Below are positions 34,052-42,125 of a stretch of 64,000 nt of DNA, one piece after another. Under the pieces are notes generated by a model, which was given only the letters and a program-made list of their open reading frames with translations, was not told where the DNA came from and made no database searches. How positions within the stretch are numbered: the first letter of the stretch is position 1; each line of letters begins with the position of its first letter. This DNA comes from an uncultured Clostridia bacterium (GTDB lineage Bacteria > Bacillota > Clostridia > Lachnospirales > Lachnospiraceae): NCBI GenBank assembly GCA_947303805.1, contig CAMYZE010000001.1, positions 362,512 to 426,511 of the forward strand. The letters run 5' to 3'. Both the position numbers and the translations under genes were made by a program.

Positions 34052-37000
34052 ATGAATCAAGAACTAAAAAACTTACAGCAAAAATATGCTGTAAATCTCT
34101 TTGATTGGTATGATTTTAAGTCTAAGTCAAGTGGTCTGGAGAAGGACAGCAAGGTATTGGTTATCGGGGATGTAGACGATAACTTTATTTTCCCATTCGC
34201 TAAAAGAGTTAAACATCTATCTGTAGTTCTAGAGACTAGTGAGATGGAGAAGGTAGTTAGTTATTTAAGCCTTCCACAAAATGTAAGCATATATAAAGAA
34301 TTGATTGATGATGATATAAGGGGCATAGGTGGCAAACTTAACGGCTTAATATTTGACTATGTGCTCATCCCATCTATGACAAAAAAAATTTCGCATTTAG
34401 TTGGAGATAGATTAAGTGATATAGTTGAGTACTTGTCAGAAACCTACACGGATGATAATGGCACAGTCTTGATGGCGTTTGACAATAAAAATAGTTTCAA
34501 TGTGATAGGCGGATCAAAAATTGACGATTCAATAATGTCATATACTCTTGATGATATAGTAAAGTTTAAAAAACGTTCTAAAGAAAAGTATGCTTATTCA
34601 AATGTAAATATCTACTATCCTATGCCAGAATATAAATTTCCACTTAGAATATATAGTGACAGATACTTGCCAAAGCTTGAAGATGAGAGTGAGATGACAA
34701 GAAATCTTGTATCTATAGGGAAGTTTAGCGAATATTGCAATTCTTATATTTTGATTTTTGATGCAAAGAAAGTAAATGCAAATGAAAATGAATATGAACC
34801 AATCTATGTAAAATATAATTTAAATAGAGCAAAAAGATTTGCACTTAGAACTAGTATACTTGAAGATAGTGCTGGCAAAAAAATAGTTGTAAAAAAAGCA
34901 GTATATGTAGAAGCAAATAGACAGGTTAAGGACATGGTTGATAATGTCTCAGTTATCAAGAATCATAACATAGAGATATTGAAGCCAATAAAATATGTGA
35001 GCGAAAGTGAGGCGAGCGATGACAAGTCGTATGTTGTCTATCCTTTCATAAAAGGCGAGACACTCACAGATGTGATACTTGATAGAATTAGAAAAGGCGA
35101 GAAAGAAAAAGAAGTAATAGCTGAATATATGTACAAAATCATTGGCAAGTTCAATGGGATAATACAGAACTACAACCTTGATTGCACTTTCCAAAATGTA
35201 ATTGTAGCAGATAATAAACTTTACATTATAGATAGTGAGTGGATTTCAAAAGATACAACTGAAGTAGATTTCCTCAGATATAGAATTTTAAAATATTTTT
35301 GGAAGTCTTGCAGACAAAATCTTTCTTACAGCACATTTAAAGATATGGTTAGAGATTTTGGCATTGGCTATATGGATGCAGAGAGATATGAAAATGCCGA
35401 AAATGAGTTCCAATCAAAAGTTCATGAAAATATCAATAACCTTGATGTGACGAAATATGATGAATTAAATCCTGGCTTTGCAAAGCTTTATTATATAAAG
35501 GCAGAACTTGATAGAGTAAGAGAGCAGCTTGATAGAATTACAGGAGAAAATAATGCAGTTGACTATCAAGCAAATAAGCAAAATGAAATCATAAGACTCA
35601 CAAATGTCCATGTAAATAATCTTGAAAATCTAATACAGAATTTGCAAGATCAAGTTGGAGCACTCACGGAGCAAAATCAAATTCTCTTTAGAAGAGAGGG
35701 AATTATCTATAAGATTTCGAGAAAGACAAAAGATATAGTAAAAAAACTATTACCACCTGAGACTGCAAGAAATAAAATTTGTAAATATCTATATAGAACT
35801 GTAAGACATCCATTTAAGATGCTTAAGACATACTTCACAAGGAGTGGTCGAAATAGAATTGTGGGCGACTTCATGATAGGCGATGCATACTTTGAGTGTG
35901 GTAAGGTGTCATTGCCAAAATGTGATTTACCAAAAGTTTCTATAATAATACCTTGTTATAACCAAATTAGATATACATACAAATGTCTCTATTCTATAAT
36001 GAACAACACTGATGCTAATGAGACTCCATATGAAGTAATAATCGCTGATGATGTGTCAACTGACACAACTAGAAACATAAGTAAATATGTAGATAATGTA
36101 GTTGTAAATAGAAATACTGAGAACCTAGGTTTTTTAAAGAATTGTAATGCTGCAGCTAAGCTCGCTCGTGGCGATTATATTTATTTCTTAAATAATGACA
36201 CTGAAGTTCATAAAGGTTATCTTTCATCACTTGTCCAACTTCTTGATAATAATTCTTCTATCGGTATGGTAGGTTCTAAACTTGTATTTGCTGATGGAAC
36301 TTTGCAAGAGGCAGGAGGTATTATCTGGAGTGATGGTGAAGGTGCTAATTATGGTAGAGGAGATGATCCTGCAGACTTCAAATATAACTATGTAAAAGAA
36401 GTTGACTATATTTCAGGCGCCGCAATTATGATAAGAAAAAATCTTTGGAATATTATTGGCGGCTTTGATGAGAGATACGCTCCTGCATATTGTGAAGATT
36501 CTGATTTAGCATTTGAAGTTAGAAAGTATGGATATAAAGTAGTATATCAGCCATTATCTGTCATAACTCACTTTGAAGGCATAAGCAATGGAACTGATGA
36601 AAATCAAGAAGGTAGCATCAAGTCATATCAGGTTGTAAATAAAGAAAAGTTAAAAGAAAAATGGAAAGATGAGCTGGTTAAACAATTCCCACATGGTGAT
36701 ACTCTTGACTTCTTTAGAGCTAGAGAGAGAGCGATGGGAAAGAAAACTATTCTCTTTGTAGACCACTATGTGCCAACTTGGGATAAGGATGCTGGTTCTA
36801 AGACAGTTTATTCTTACATGATGATGTTCAAGAAAATGGGATATTCTGTAAAATTTATGGGAGATAACTTTACATTAAATGCTCCTTATGGTGAGATACT
36901 TGAGCAGGCAGGAATCGAAGTTATTTATGGAGACAATGTGCAATCAAATCTATGGGGATATCTTAGAGACAATAAGAAAAGTTTTGATTATATATTCCTA

Positions 37001-37840
37001 AACCGTCCGCACATAGCAATAAAGTATATAGATTTTATACGACAAAATATGTATACAAAAATTATTTACTATGGTCACGATCTTCACTACATGAGACTTC
37101 AAAGAGAATATGATTTAATGGGTGATGAGTCAGCTCTTTATGAATTTAAATATTATAGAAATCTTGAGTATTCGCTTTTATATAAAGCAGATATAAGTTA
37201 TTTCCCTTCATATAAGGAAGTTGAGGAAATAAAGAAAGTAGATGACACTCTAAGAGTAAAAGCGATAAATGCATATATGTTTGACGAGAAGCCTATAGTG
37301 CATCGCGATTTTGCAAATACAAAGGATATTCTTTTTGTTGGTGGTTTCAGTCACGACCCAAATAAAGATGCAATGAGATGGCTCCATGAAAGTATAATGC
37401 CAAGAGTAAAAGCTAGAAATAGTAATATCAATTTAGTCGTTGTAGGCTCAAATCCAACTGATGAGATAAAAAAGATTTGTGAAGAGGGCGGATATATTTT
37501 AAAAGGTTTCGTCCCAGATGATGAACTATTAAATCTTTATAATGACACAAGGATAGTTATAGCTCCACTTAGATATGGAGCTGGTATAAAAGGAAAGATT
37601 ATCGAGGCTATGGCAAATGGAGCTGCGATAATTACTACGAATTGTGGAGCTGAAGGAATAATTGATGCACCATATTTTATGAAGATACAGGATGATGCTT
37701 TGGGATTTGCAAATGAAATAATAAAACTCTATGACAATATAGAAGAACTAAAAGATTTATCTATAGAAACTCAGAAAGTAATAAATAATAGATTTACCAT
37801 GGATGCAGCATGGAATATAGTAAAGGATGATTTTGAATAA
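34052..37840 (+). CDS. Multidomain glycosyltransferase (methyltransferase-like, kinase-like, GT2, GT4)
   Basis: The 1262-residue protein has an N-terminal region like a degenerate class I methyltransferase fold (KVLVIGDVDDN near residue 30). A kinase/phosphotransferase-like segment comes next, with ILKPIKYV, YVVYPFIKGETL and NVIVADNKLYIIDSEW (about residues 300-395). A coiled coil lies near 480-560. The GT2 domain starts near residue 628 (VSIIIPCYNQ, FLNNDTEVH, FDERYAPAYCEDSDLA). The GT4 domain starts near residue 898 (VGGFSHDPNKDAMRWL, then APLRYGAGIKGKIIEAMA). It probably extends or modifies a surface glycan at the cytoplasmic membrane face. It heads the heptose operon and overlaps hddC by one base. 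The start has no ribosome-binding site. Confidence 0.8.
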   Translation: MNQELKNLQQKYAVNLFDWYDFKSKSSGLEKDSKVLVIGDVDDNFIFPFAKRVKHLSVVLETSEMEKVVSYLSLPQNVSIYKELIDDDIRGIGGKLNGLIFDYVLIPSMTKKISHLVGDRLSDIVEYLSETYTDDNGTVLMAFDNKNSFNVIGGSKIDDSIMSYTLDDIVKFKKRSKEKYAYSNVNIYYPMPEYKFPLRIYSDRYLPKLEDESEMTRNLVSIGKFSEYCNSYILIFDAKKVNANENEYEPIYVKYNLNRAKRFALRTSILEDSAGKKIVVKKAVYVEANRQVKDMVDNVSVIKNHNIEILKPIKYVSESEASDDKSYVVYPFIKGETLTDVILDRIRKGEKEKEVIAEYMYKIIGKFNGIIQNYNLDCTFQNVIVADNKLYIIDSEWISKDTTEVDFLRYRILKYFWKSCRQNLSYSTFKDMVRDFGIGYMDAERYENAENEFQSKVHENINNLDVTKYDELNPGFAKLYYIKAELDRVREQLDRITGENNAVDYQANKQNEIIRLTNVHVNNLENLIQNLQDQVGALTEQNQILFRREGIIYKISRKTKDIVKKLLPPETARNKICKYLYRTVRHPFKMLKTYFTRSGRNRIVGDFMIGDAYFECGKVSLPKCDLPKVSIIIPCYNQIRYTYKCLYSIMNNTDANETPYEVIIADDVSTDTTRNISKYVDNVVVNRNTENLGFLKNCNAAAKLARGDYIYFLNNDTEVHKGYLSSLVQLLDNNSSIGMVGSKLVFADGTLQEAGGIIWSDGEGANYGRGDDPADFKYNYVKEVDYISGAAIMIRKNLWNIIGGFDERYAPAYCEDSDLAFEVRKYGYKVVYQPLSVITHFEGISNGTDENQEGSIKSYQVVNKEKLKEKWKDELVKQFPHGDTLDFFRARERAMGKKTILFVDHYVPTWDKDAGSKTVYSYMMMFKKMGYSVKFMGDNFTLNAPYGEILEQAGIEVIYGDNVQSNLWGYLRDNKKSFDYIFLNRPHIAIKYIDFIRQNMYTKIIYYGHDLHYMRLQREYDLMGDESALYEFKYYRNLEYSLLYKADISYFPSYKEVEEIKKVDDTLRVKAINAYMFDEKPIVHRDFANTKDILFVGGFSHDPNKDAMRWLHESIMPRVKARNSNINLVVVGSNPTDEIKKICEEGGYILKGFVPDDELLNLYNDTRIVIAPLRYGAGIKGKIIEAMANGAAIITTNCGAEGIIDAPYFMKIQDDALGFANEIIKLYDNIEELKDLSIETQKVINNRFTMDAAWNIVKDDFE

Positions 37841-38586
37841 TGCAGGCGATAATACTTTGTGGAGGACAAGGCACAAGGCTTAGGTCGGTCATAGGTGAAA
37901 AACAAAAGACTATGACTGAGGTCAACAACGAGCCATTCCTTGTAAATGTAATTAAATACTTAAAGAGTTACAAAATTACCAATGTAATATTTGCAACCGG
38001 ATATAAAAGTCACGAGGTGAGAAATTATTTTGGTGACAGTTATTTTTTTGGCGTAGAAGTTAGTTATGCGGAGGAAAAAGTTGCACTAGGTACAGGTGGA
38101 GCTATAAGAAACTGCCTTGGAAAAATGAAGTATGACTATGCTCTTGTACTAAATGGAGATACACTTTTTGAAGCTAATCTAAAAAAACTTGAGAATAATT
38201 TTTTATCATTAAATGCTGATATGAGCATCGCATGTAAAGAAATAAATGATAAGACAAGATATGGCACTATTAAGATAGATTATAGTGGAGCAAGGACAGG
38301 TGGAGATAAAGAACATGGTGTTATAGTTTCATTTGATGAAAAAGTCGATTCGGATGATAAAGACGAAAAAGATTTATATATTAATGGTGGAATATATATC
38401 ATAAAAAAATCGCTTATAGAGACTATACAAAGTGGTGTCAAATCATCACTCGAAAAAGATCTAATCCCAAGATGGATTAGTGAAGGAAAGCTTATAGGTG
38501 GTGAGGTTAGTAGAGCATCATTTATAGATATAGGAACACCAGATAGTTTAAAAGAGTATAAGGAAAAACGTGAAGAAGAGCGTTAA
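37840..38586 (+). CDS. hddC: D-glycero-alpha-D-manno-heptose 1-phosphate guanylyltransferase
   Basis: This 248-residue nucleotidyltransferase starts MQAIILCGGQGTRLR, with the loop that binds NTP, followed by ALGTGGAIRNC and LNGDTLF (metal-binding D). These features and the neighbours GmhB and GmhA fit HddC, which makes GDP-D-glycero-D-manno-heptose. A general sugar-nucleotide transferase is the alternative. Its ATG overlaps the stop of the glycosyltransferase gene, and its 3' end overlaps bioY by 17 nt. Confidence 0.75.
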   Translation: MQAIILCGGQGTRLRSVIGEKQKTMTEVNNEPFLVNVIKYLKSYKITNVIFATGYKSHEVRNYFGDSYFFGVEVSYAEEKVALGTGGAIRNCLGKMKYDYALVLNGDTLFEANLKKLENNFLSLNADMSIACKEINDKTRYGTIKIDYSGARTGGDKEHGVIVSFDEKVDSDDKDEKDLYINGGIYIIKKSLIETIQSGVKSSLEKDLIPRWISEGKLIGGEVSRASFIDIGTPDSLKEYKEKREEER

Positions 38587-39103
38587 AAAAATTGTGTCAA
38601 TAGCACTTATGACTGCAGTGATTTGTGTCATATCGCCATTTGCAATCGCGATACCAGTAAGTCCAGTGCCAGTTTCTCTTGCTACATTTGCTATCTATCT
38701 CACAGTAGTAATACTTGGCTGGAAAGATGGCACAATAAGTGTGATGGTGTATGTGTTACTTGGATTTGCAGGGGCACCAGTGTTCACAGGTTTTGCAGGT
38801 GGAGCAGGAAAAGTTTTGGGACCAACTGGTGGATATATTATAGGATATATTTTTTTAGCTTTTGTAGAAGGAGCATTTGTTGAAGGGGCTCGCGCAAAAA
38901 TTTTTTTAGGAATGGTACTTGGGACTATTGTTTTATATCTATTCGGCACGGTGTGGCTTATGCATCAGGCGGGACTAACTCTTGTATCTGCTTTTTCGGT
39001 AGGAGTTTTACCATTTGTTATTGGCGATATAGCGAAAATGATTGCAGCACTATTTGCAGGCACAAAGATTAGGAACGCATTAATTAAGAGTAATTTGTTA
39101 TAA
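38570..39103 (+). CDS. bioY: Biotin transporter S-component BioY
   Basis: This 177-residue protein has six hydrophobic segments and the BioY patterns PVSPVPVSLATFAIYL and GLAGAP/GGAGKVLGPTGGYIIGY-type glycine motifs. BioY binds biotin in the membrane and works with an ECF energy module or alone. Start is GTG 38570, inside the end of hddC. Its presence in the middle of a heptose operon is odd; the tight overlap suggests shared transcription more than shared function. Confidence 0.9.
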   Translation: MKKSVKKIVSIALMTAVICVISPFAIAIPVSPVPVSLATFAIYLTVVILGWKDGTISVMVYVLLGFAGAPVFTGFAGGAGKVLGPTGGYIIGYIFLAFVEGAFVEGARAKIFLGMVLGTIVLYLFGTVWLMHQAGLTLVSAFSVGVLPFVIGDIAKMIAALFAGTKIRNALIKSNLL

Positions 39104-39111
39104 ATGAAATT

Positions 39112-39837
39112 ATGGAAATAAAGAAACAAAAAATTTTATTTTTAGATAGAGATGGCACTATTTGTTATGATGATGGTGCTTTTGGCAGTGAAAAGTTTTC
39201 ATATAGAGAAGTAATTGATAAGACAAGACCACTTGAAGGAGTAAAAGAAAGCCTTAAAGTTGCAAAAGACAAAGGTTATATGTTAGTTGTGATTTCCAAC
39301 CAAGCTGGAATTGCAAAAGGAAGATTTGATGAATGCGATACTCATTATAGTAATAGATTATTGCAAGAAAAACTTGATGGACTGATAGATGGGTTTTATT
39401 ATTGCCCACATCATACGAGTGGAAAAAATAATAAAGGTATAATAGCTGAGAATGCAAAAAGAGATTTGATTTTCCACTGCGATTGTAGAAAACCAGAGAT
39501 AGGGATGTTTATCCAGTGCGAAAATGATTTAAAAAATGGTAAACTTCAGTATATTGATGAGCAATTGATAGCGAATAAAGTTTCTTATGAATATGATAGA
39601 AGTAAGATATATAGAAAAGAAGTCGAACCTGCGATAGTTGATAAAGAAAAATCTTATATGATTGGAGATAAGTGGCTTGACATACTCGCAGGTGAAAGAT
39701 ATGGTGTAAATTCAATTTTTGTAATGAGTGGCGAAGGGTCAGTAGAATATAACCATAAGAAAGATATACAAAAAGAATTGCCACAAAAGTATGAAATATT
39801 CAATGACATAAATGAGTTTATAAAGGAGAGACTATGA
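39112..39837 (+). CDS. gmhB: D-glycero-D-manno-heptose 1,7-bisphosphate 7-phosphatase
   Basis: The 241-residue HAD-III phosphatase has FLDRDGTICYD, VVISNQAGIAKGRF, a zinc-loop-like CPHH ... HCDCRKPEIGM, and MIGDKWLDILAG. These match GmhB, which removes the 7-phosphate from heptose bisphosphate. The protein is about 50 residues longer than typical because of an insertion between the CDCRKP and GDK motifs. It overlaps gmhA by 4 nt (ATGA). Confidence 0.85.
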   Translation: MEIKKQKILFLDRDGTICYDDGAFGSEKFSYREVIDKTRPLEGVKESLKVAKDKGYMLVVISNQAGIAKGRFDECDTHYSNRLLQEKLDGLIDGFYYCPHHTSGKNNKGIIAENAKRDLIFHCDCRKPEIGMFIQCENDLKNGKLQYIDEQLIANKVSYEYDRSKIYRKEVEPAIVDKEKSYMIGDKWLDILAGERYGVNSIFVMSGEGSVEYNHKKDIQKELPQKYEIFNDINEFIKERL

Positions 39838-40496
39838 AATATATAGACAATTTGTGTGAGAGAAGAAAAAATTTAGAGCCAATTAAATATGATATTGTGA
39901 AAGCATTTGAGGCTATAAGAGACTGTTATAATGCTAAAAATAAAGTTTTGATTTGTGGAAATGGAGGCAGTGCTGCGGATTCATCTCATATCACTGGCGA
40001 ACTCATGAAGGGGTTTGTAAAAAAAAGAACGATCGATGAAAAGTTGGAAAAGAATTTGTTTAAAGCCATAGAGAATTTTTACGATAAGAATAGTGATTTC
40101 ACTTCTGATAAAAAGTTAAAAGAGATGAAAGAATGTCTCGAACAAGGACTTCCAACAATCGATCTCACAAGTTTTGTCGGATTAAATACAGCCTATGCAA
40201 ATGACAAGAATGCTGATTATGTATTTGCAAATGGAGTTCTTGGACTTGGAAATATGAATGATGTTTTGATTGCCATATCAACATCAGGCAATTCTAAAAA
40301 TGTGGTAAATGCTGCACTTGTTGCAAAAGCAAAAAACTTAAAGGTTATAGCAATGACTGGAAAAAACGGTGGTGCACTTAAGGATATTGCAGATGTAAAT
40401 ATTGTAGTCCCAGCAAACGACACGTATTTGATACAAGAGGAGCATATTGCAATTTATCATGCAATCTGCCTTGACATAGAAGATGAGTTTTTTTAA
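39834..40496 (+). CDS. gmhA: Sedoheptulose 7-phosphate isomerase
   Basis: This 220-residue SIS-domain protein has ICGNGGSAADSSHITGELMKGF, then LIAISTSGNSKNVVNAA and a C-terminal HIAIYHAICLDIE. These are the GmhA signatures. It converts sedoheptulose 7-phosphate to heptose 7-phosphate, the first step to GDP-heptose. With gmhB and hddC beside it, only the heptose kinase (HddA) is missing from the set here. Confidence 0.92.
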   Translation: MKYIDNLCERRKNLEPIKYDIVKAFEAIRDCYNAKNKVLICGNGGSAADSSHITGELMKGFVKKRTIDEKLEKNLFKAIENFYDKNSDFTSDKKLKEMKECLEQGLPTIDLTSFVGLNTAYANDKNADYVFANGVLGLGNMNDVLIAISTSGNSKNVVNAALVAKAKNLKVIAMTGKNGGALKDIADVNIVVPANDTYLIQEEHIAIYHAICLDIEDEFF

Positions 40497-40516
40497 CGAG
40501 CGCAAATGAGGAAATA

Positions 40517-41431
40517 ATGATGAAGAAAAGTTTTCAAAGATTTATAAGAGTTATATTTTTATCTATGCTAGTATTTGTTGTAACAATTACTTCAGTTTCA
40601 TTTACATATGCAAGATATTATTATGATGACGAATACCCAGAAATATATAATGCATATTGGGATAACCGCACTGCTAGATGGGATGTAAATGGTTATGCGA
40701 CAAAGTTTGAAGTTCGTTTATATAGAAATGGTCATCAAGTTGTGACAAGAACTACATCGCAGGAAAGTATGAATATGAGTCAATATTTGCATAATGGTAG
40801 TGGTGATTACTATTTTGATGTGAGGCCTTATAACCATTATGATGGTTGGGGAAATTGGATTGGTTCTGATAGCATTTACATAGATAGATATTATTATGAT
40901 GACTATGATAGATATTATGATGACAGATATTATTATGATCACTACTATAATGATAACCTATGGAATCAAGATATCTCTTACGCAAGAAATGATGGACCAC
41001 CTACTAATCAACCACAAAGTAAATCAAATGTGATAATGCCAGGTGGCAATAGTTCAATTATTATGCCAGGAAATAGTCAACAACAAAATCAAGCAGCAAA
41101 TATTTCTGCATACAACAAACAAGTGCTCACAGTGCCAACTTCGCAAATATTATATCAGCAAGCTAATGGCGAAAGTTCGTTTGGGAAATTTGTAGAAGTT
41201 TATGGACTATGGCATTTTATATTTGATAGCGGTGCTCCTGCGACGAATACTTGGGTACAATATAAAAATAAATGGTATTATATAGATATGAATGGAATTA
41301 TGGCAACAGGGCTTTACACAATCAATGGTACTACATACTACCTAAATACAGATGGTAGTATGACAGAGGGGACACTAGTGCTTGATGGAATTACTCATTT
41401 CTTTGATAACAATGGAGCTATGGTCTACTAA
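40517..41431 (+). CDS. Secreted protein with choline-binding-type repeats
   Basis: The 304-residue protein has a signal peptide (about residues 1-32), a beta-rich N-terminal domain, a Tyr/Asp-rich tract (about residues 115-150; RYYYDDYDRYYDD) and a Gln/Asn linker. Three C-terminal repeats (NKWYYIDMNGIMATG, TTYYLNTDGSMTEG and THFFDNNGAMVY) are of the choline/cell-wall-binding type. It is probably held on the surface by teichoic or other cell-wall glycan. It lies 20 nt after gmhA and so belongs to the glycan operon. Confidence 0.75.
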   Translation: MMKKSFQRFIRVIFLSMLVFVVTITSVSFTYARYYYDDEYPEIYNAYWDNRTARWDVNGYATKFEVRLYRNGHQVVTRTTSQESMNMSQYLHNGSGDYYFDVRPYNHYDGWGNWIGSDSIYIDRYYYDDYDRYYDDRYYYDHYYNDNLWNQDISYARNDGPPTNQPQSKSNVIMPGGNSSIIMPGNSQQQNQAANISAYNKQVLTVPTSQILYQQANGESSFGKFVEVYGLWHFIFDSGAPATNTWVQYKNKWYYIDMNGIMATGLYTINGTTYYLNTDGSMTEGTLVLDGITHFFDNNGAMVY

Positions 41432-41464
41432 AAAAATTATTATATAAGTTTTAGGAGGAAACAA

Positions 41465-42013
41465 ATGAAAAGATTTTTAGTAATTTTAATGGGATTACTT
41501 ATGGTTGTTGGCGGAGTATATTGCTTATTTACACCAGTGACAACTTTTTTAACTACAGGATACATAGTGGGAGTAATTATATTCTGTGATGCAATCGGAA
41601 ACATTGCTGCATGGTTTAATGCCAAAAAGTATGTAGAGATAAGTGGATGGTATCTTGCTAATGCAATTATTTCTCTCATATTTGGAATTATCATCATGCT
41701 TAGCATCGGAATGCAGTTTGCGGTTGACATGTTTATTGTCTATGCTGTTGCAGTATGGGTAATAATGACTGGAATAAGCAGAATTTCAATGGCTATAAGG
41801 ATGAAACAACTTATGAACAAATTGCCAAAAATATTTAACAATAAGAAATGGCTTGGAATATTATTATTTGGAATCTTAATGGTATTATTCGGCATTCTCT
41901 GTGTGTTTAAACCAATTGTTCTTTCAAGTGTGCTTGGAGTATTGATTGCTTGGTTTATTATATTTGCTGGTGCAAGTTTAATTACACTAGGTTCTTATAC
42001 TTATATTGATTAA
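41465..42013 (+). CDS. DUF308 / HdeD-like membrane protein
   Basis: This 182-residue protein has six hydrophobic helices in two similar halves, each with a MGLLMVVGGVYCLFTP or FGILMVLFGILCVFKP segment, typical of DUF308/HdeD proteins. The family is linked to acid resistance in enterobacteria, but its function in Firmicutes is unknown. AGGAGG precedes the start. Confidence 0.8.
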   Translation: MKRFLVILMGLLMVVGGVYCLFTPVTTFLTTGYIVGVIIFCDAIGNIAAWFNAKKYVEISGWYLANAIISLIFGIIIMLSIGMQFAVDMFIVYAVAVWVIMTGISRISMAIRMKQLMNKLPKIFNNKKWLGILLFGILMVLFGILCVFKPIVLSSVLGVLIAWFIIFAGASLITLGSYTYID

Positions 42014-42059
42014 TATAGTATATTAAAATCAGTATATCACATTTTAATGTGGTAAATAA

Positions 42060-42083
42060 AAAGGCGAGTAATCGCCTTTTTTT
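42060..42083 (+). terminator. Terminator after the DUF308 gene
   Basis: AAGGCGA, loop GTAA, TCGCCTT and a T-run. A good intrinsic terminator. Confidence 0.85.
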
Positions 42084-42084
42084 G

Positions 42085-42113
42085 TTTGCATTTTATTTTA
42101 TTTGCTGTATAAT
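42085..42113 (+). promoter_or_regulatory. Promoter of hemZ
   Basis: TTTGCA (42085-42090), a 17-nt spacer and TATAAT (42108-42113). The ATG at 42126 is 12 nt after the -10 box, leaving a leader of about 6 nt without a Shine-Dalgarno sequence. Confidence 0.65.
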
Positions 42114-42125
42114 TTATTGGCAGTT

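Noticed and set aside
38884..38900. GGGGCTCGCGC in bioY resembles half of the palindrome
   Set aside because: No second arm follows and the encoded residues fit a normal BioY loop.
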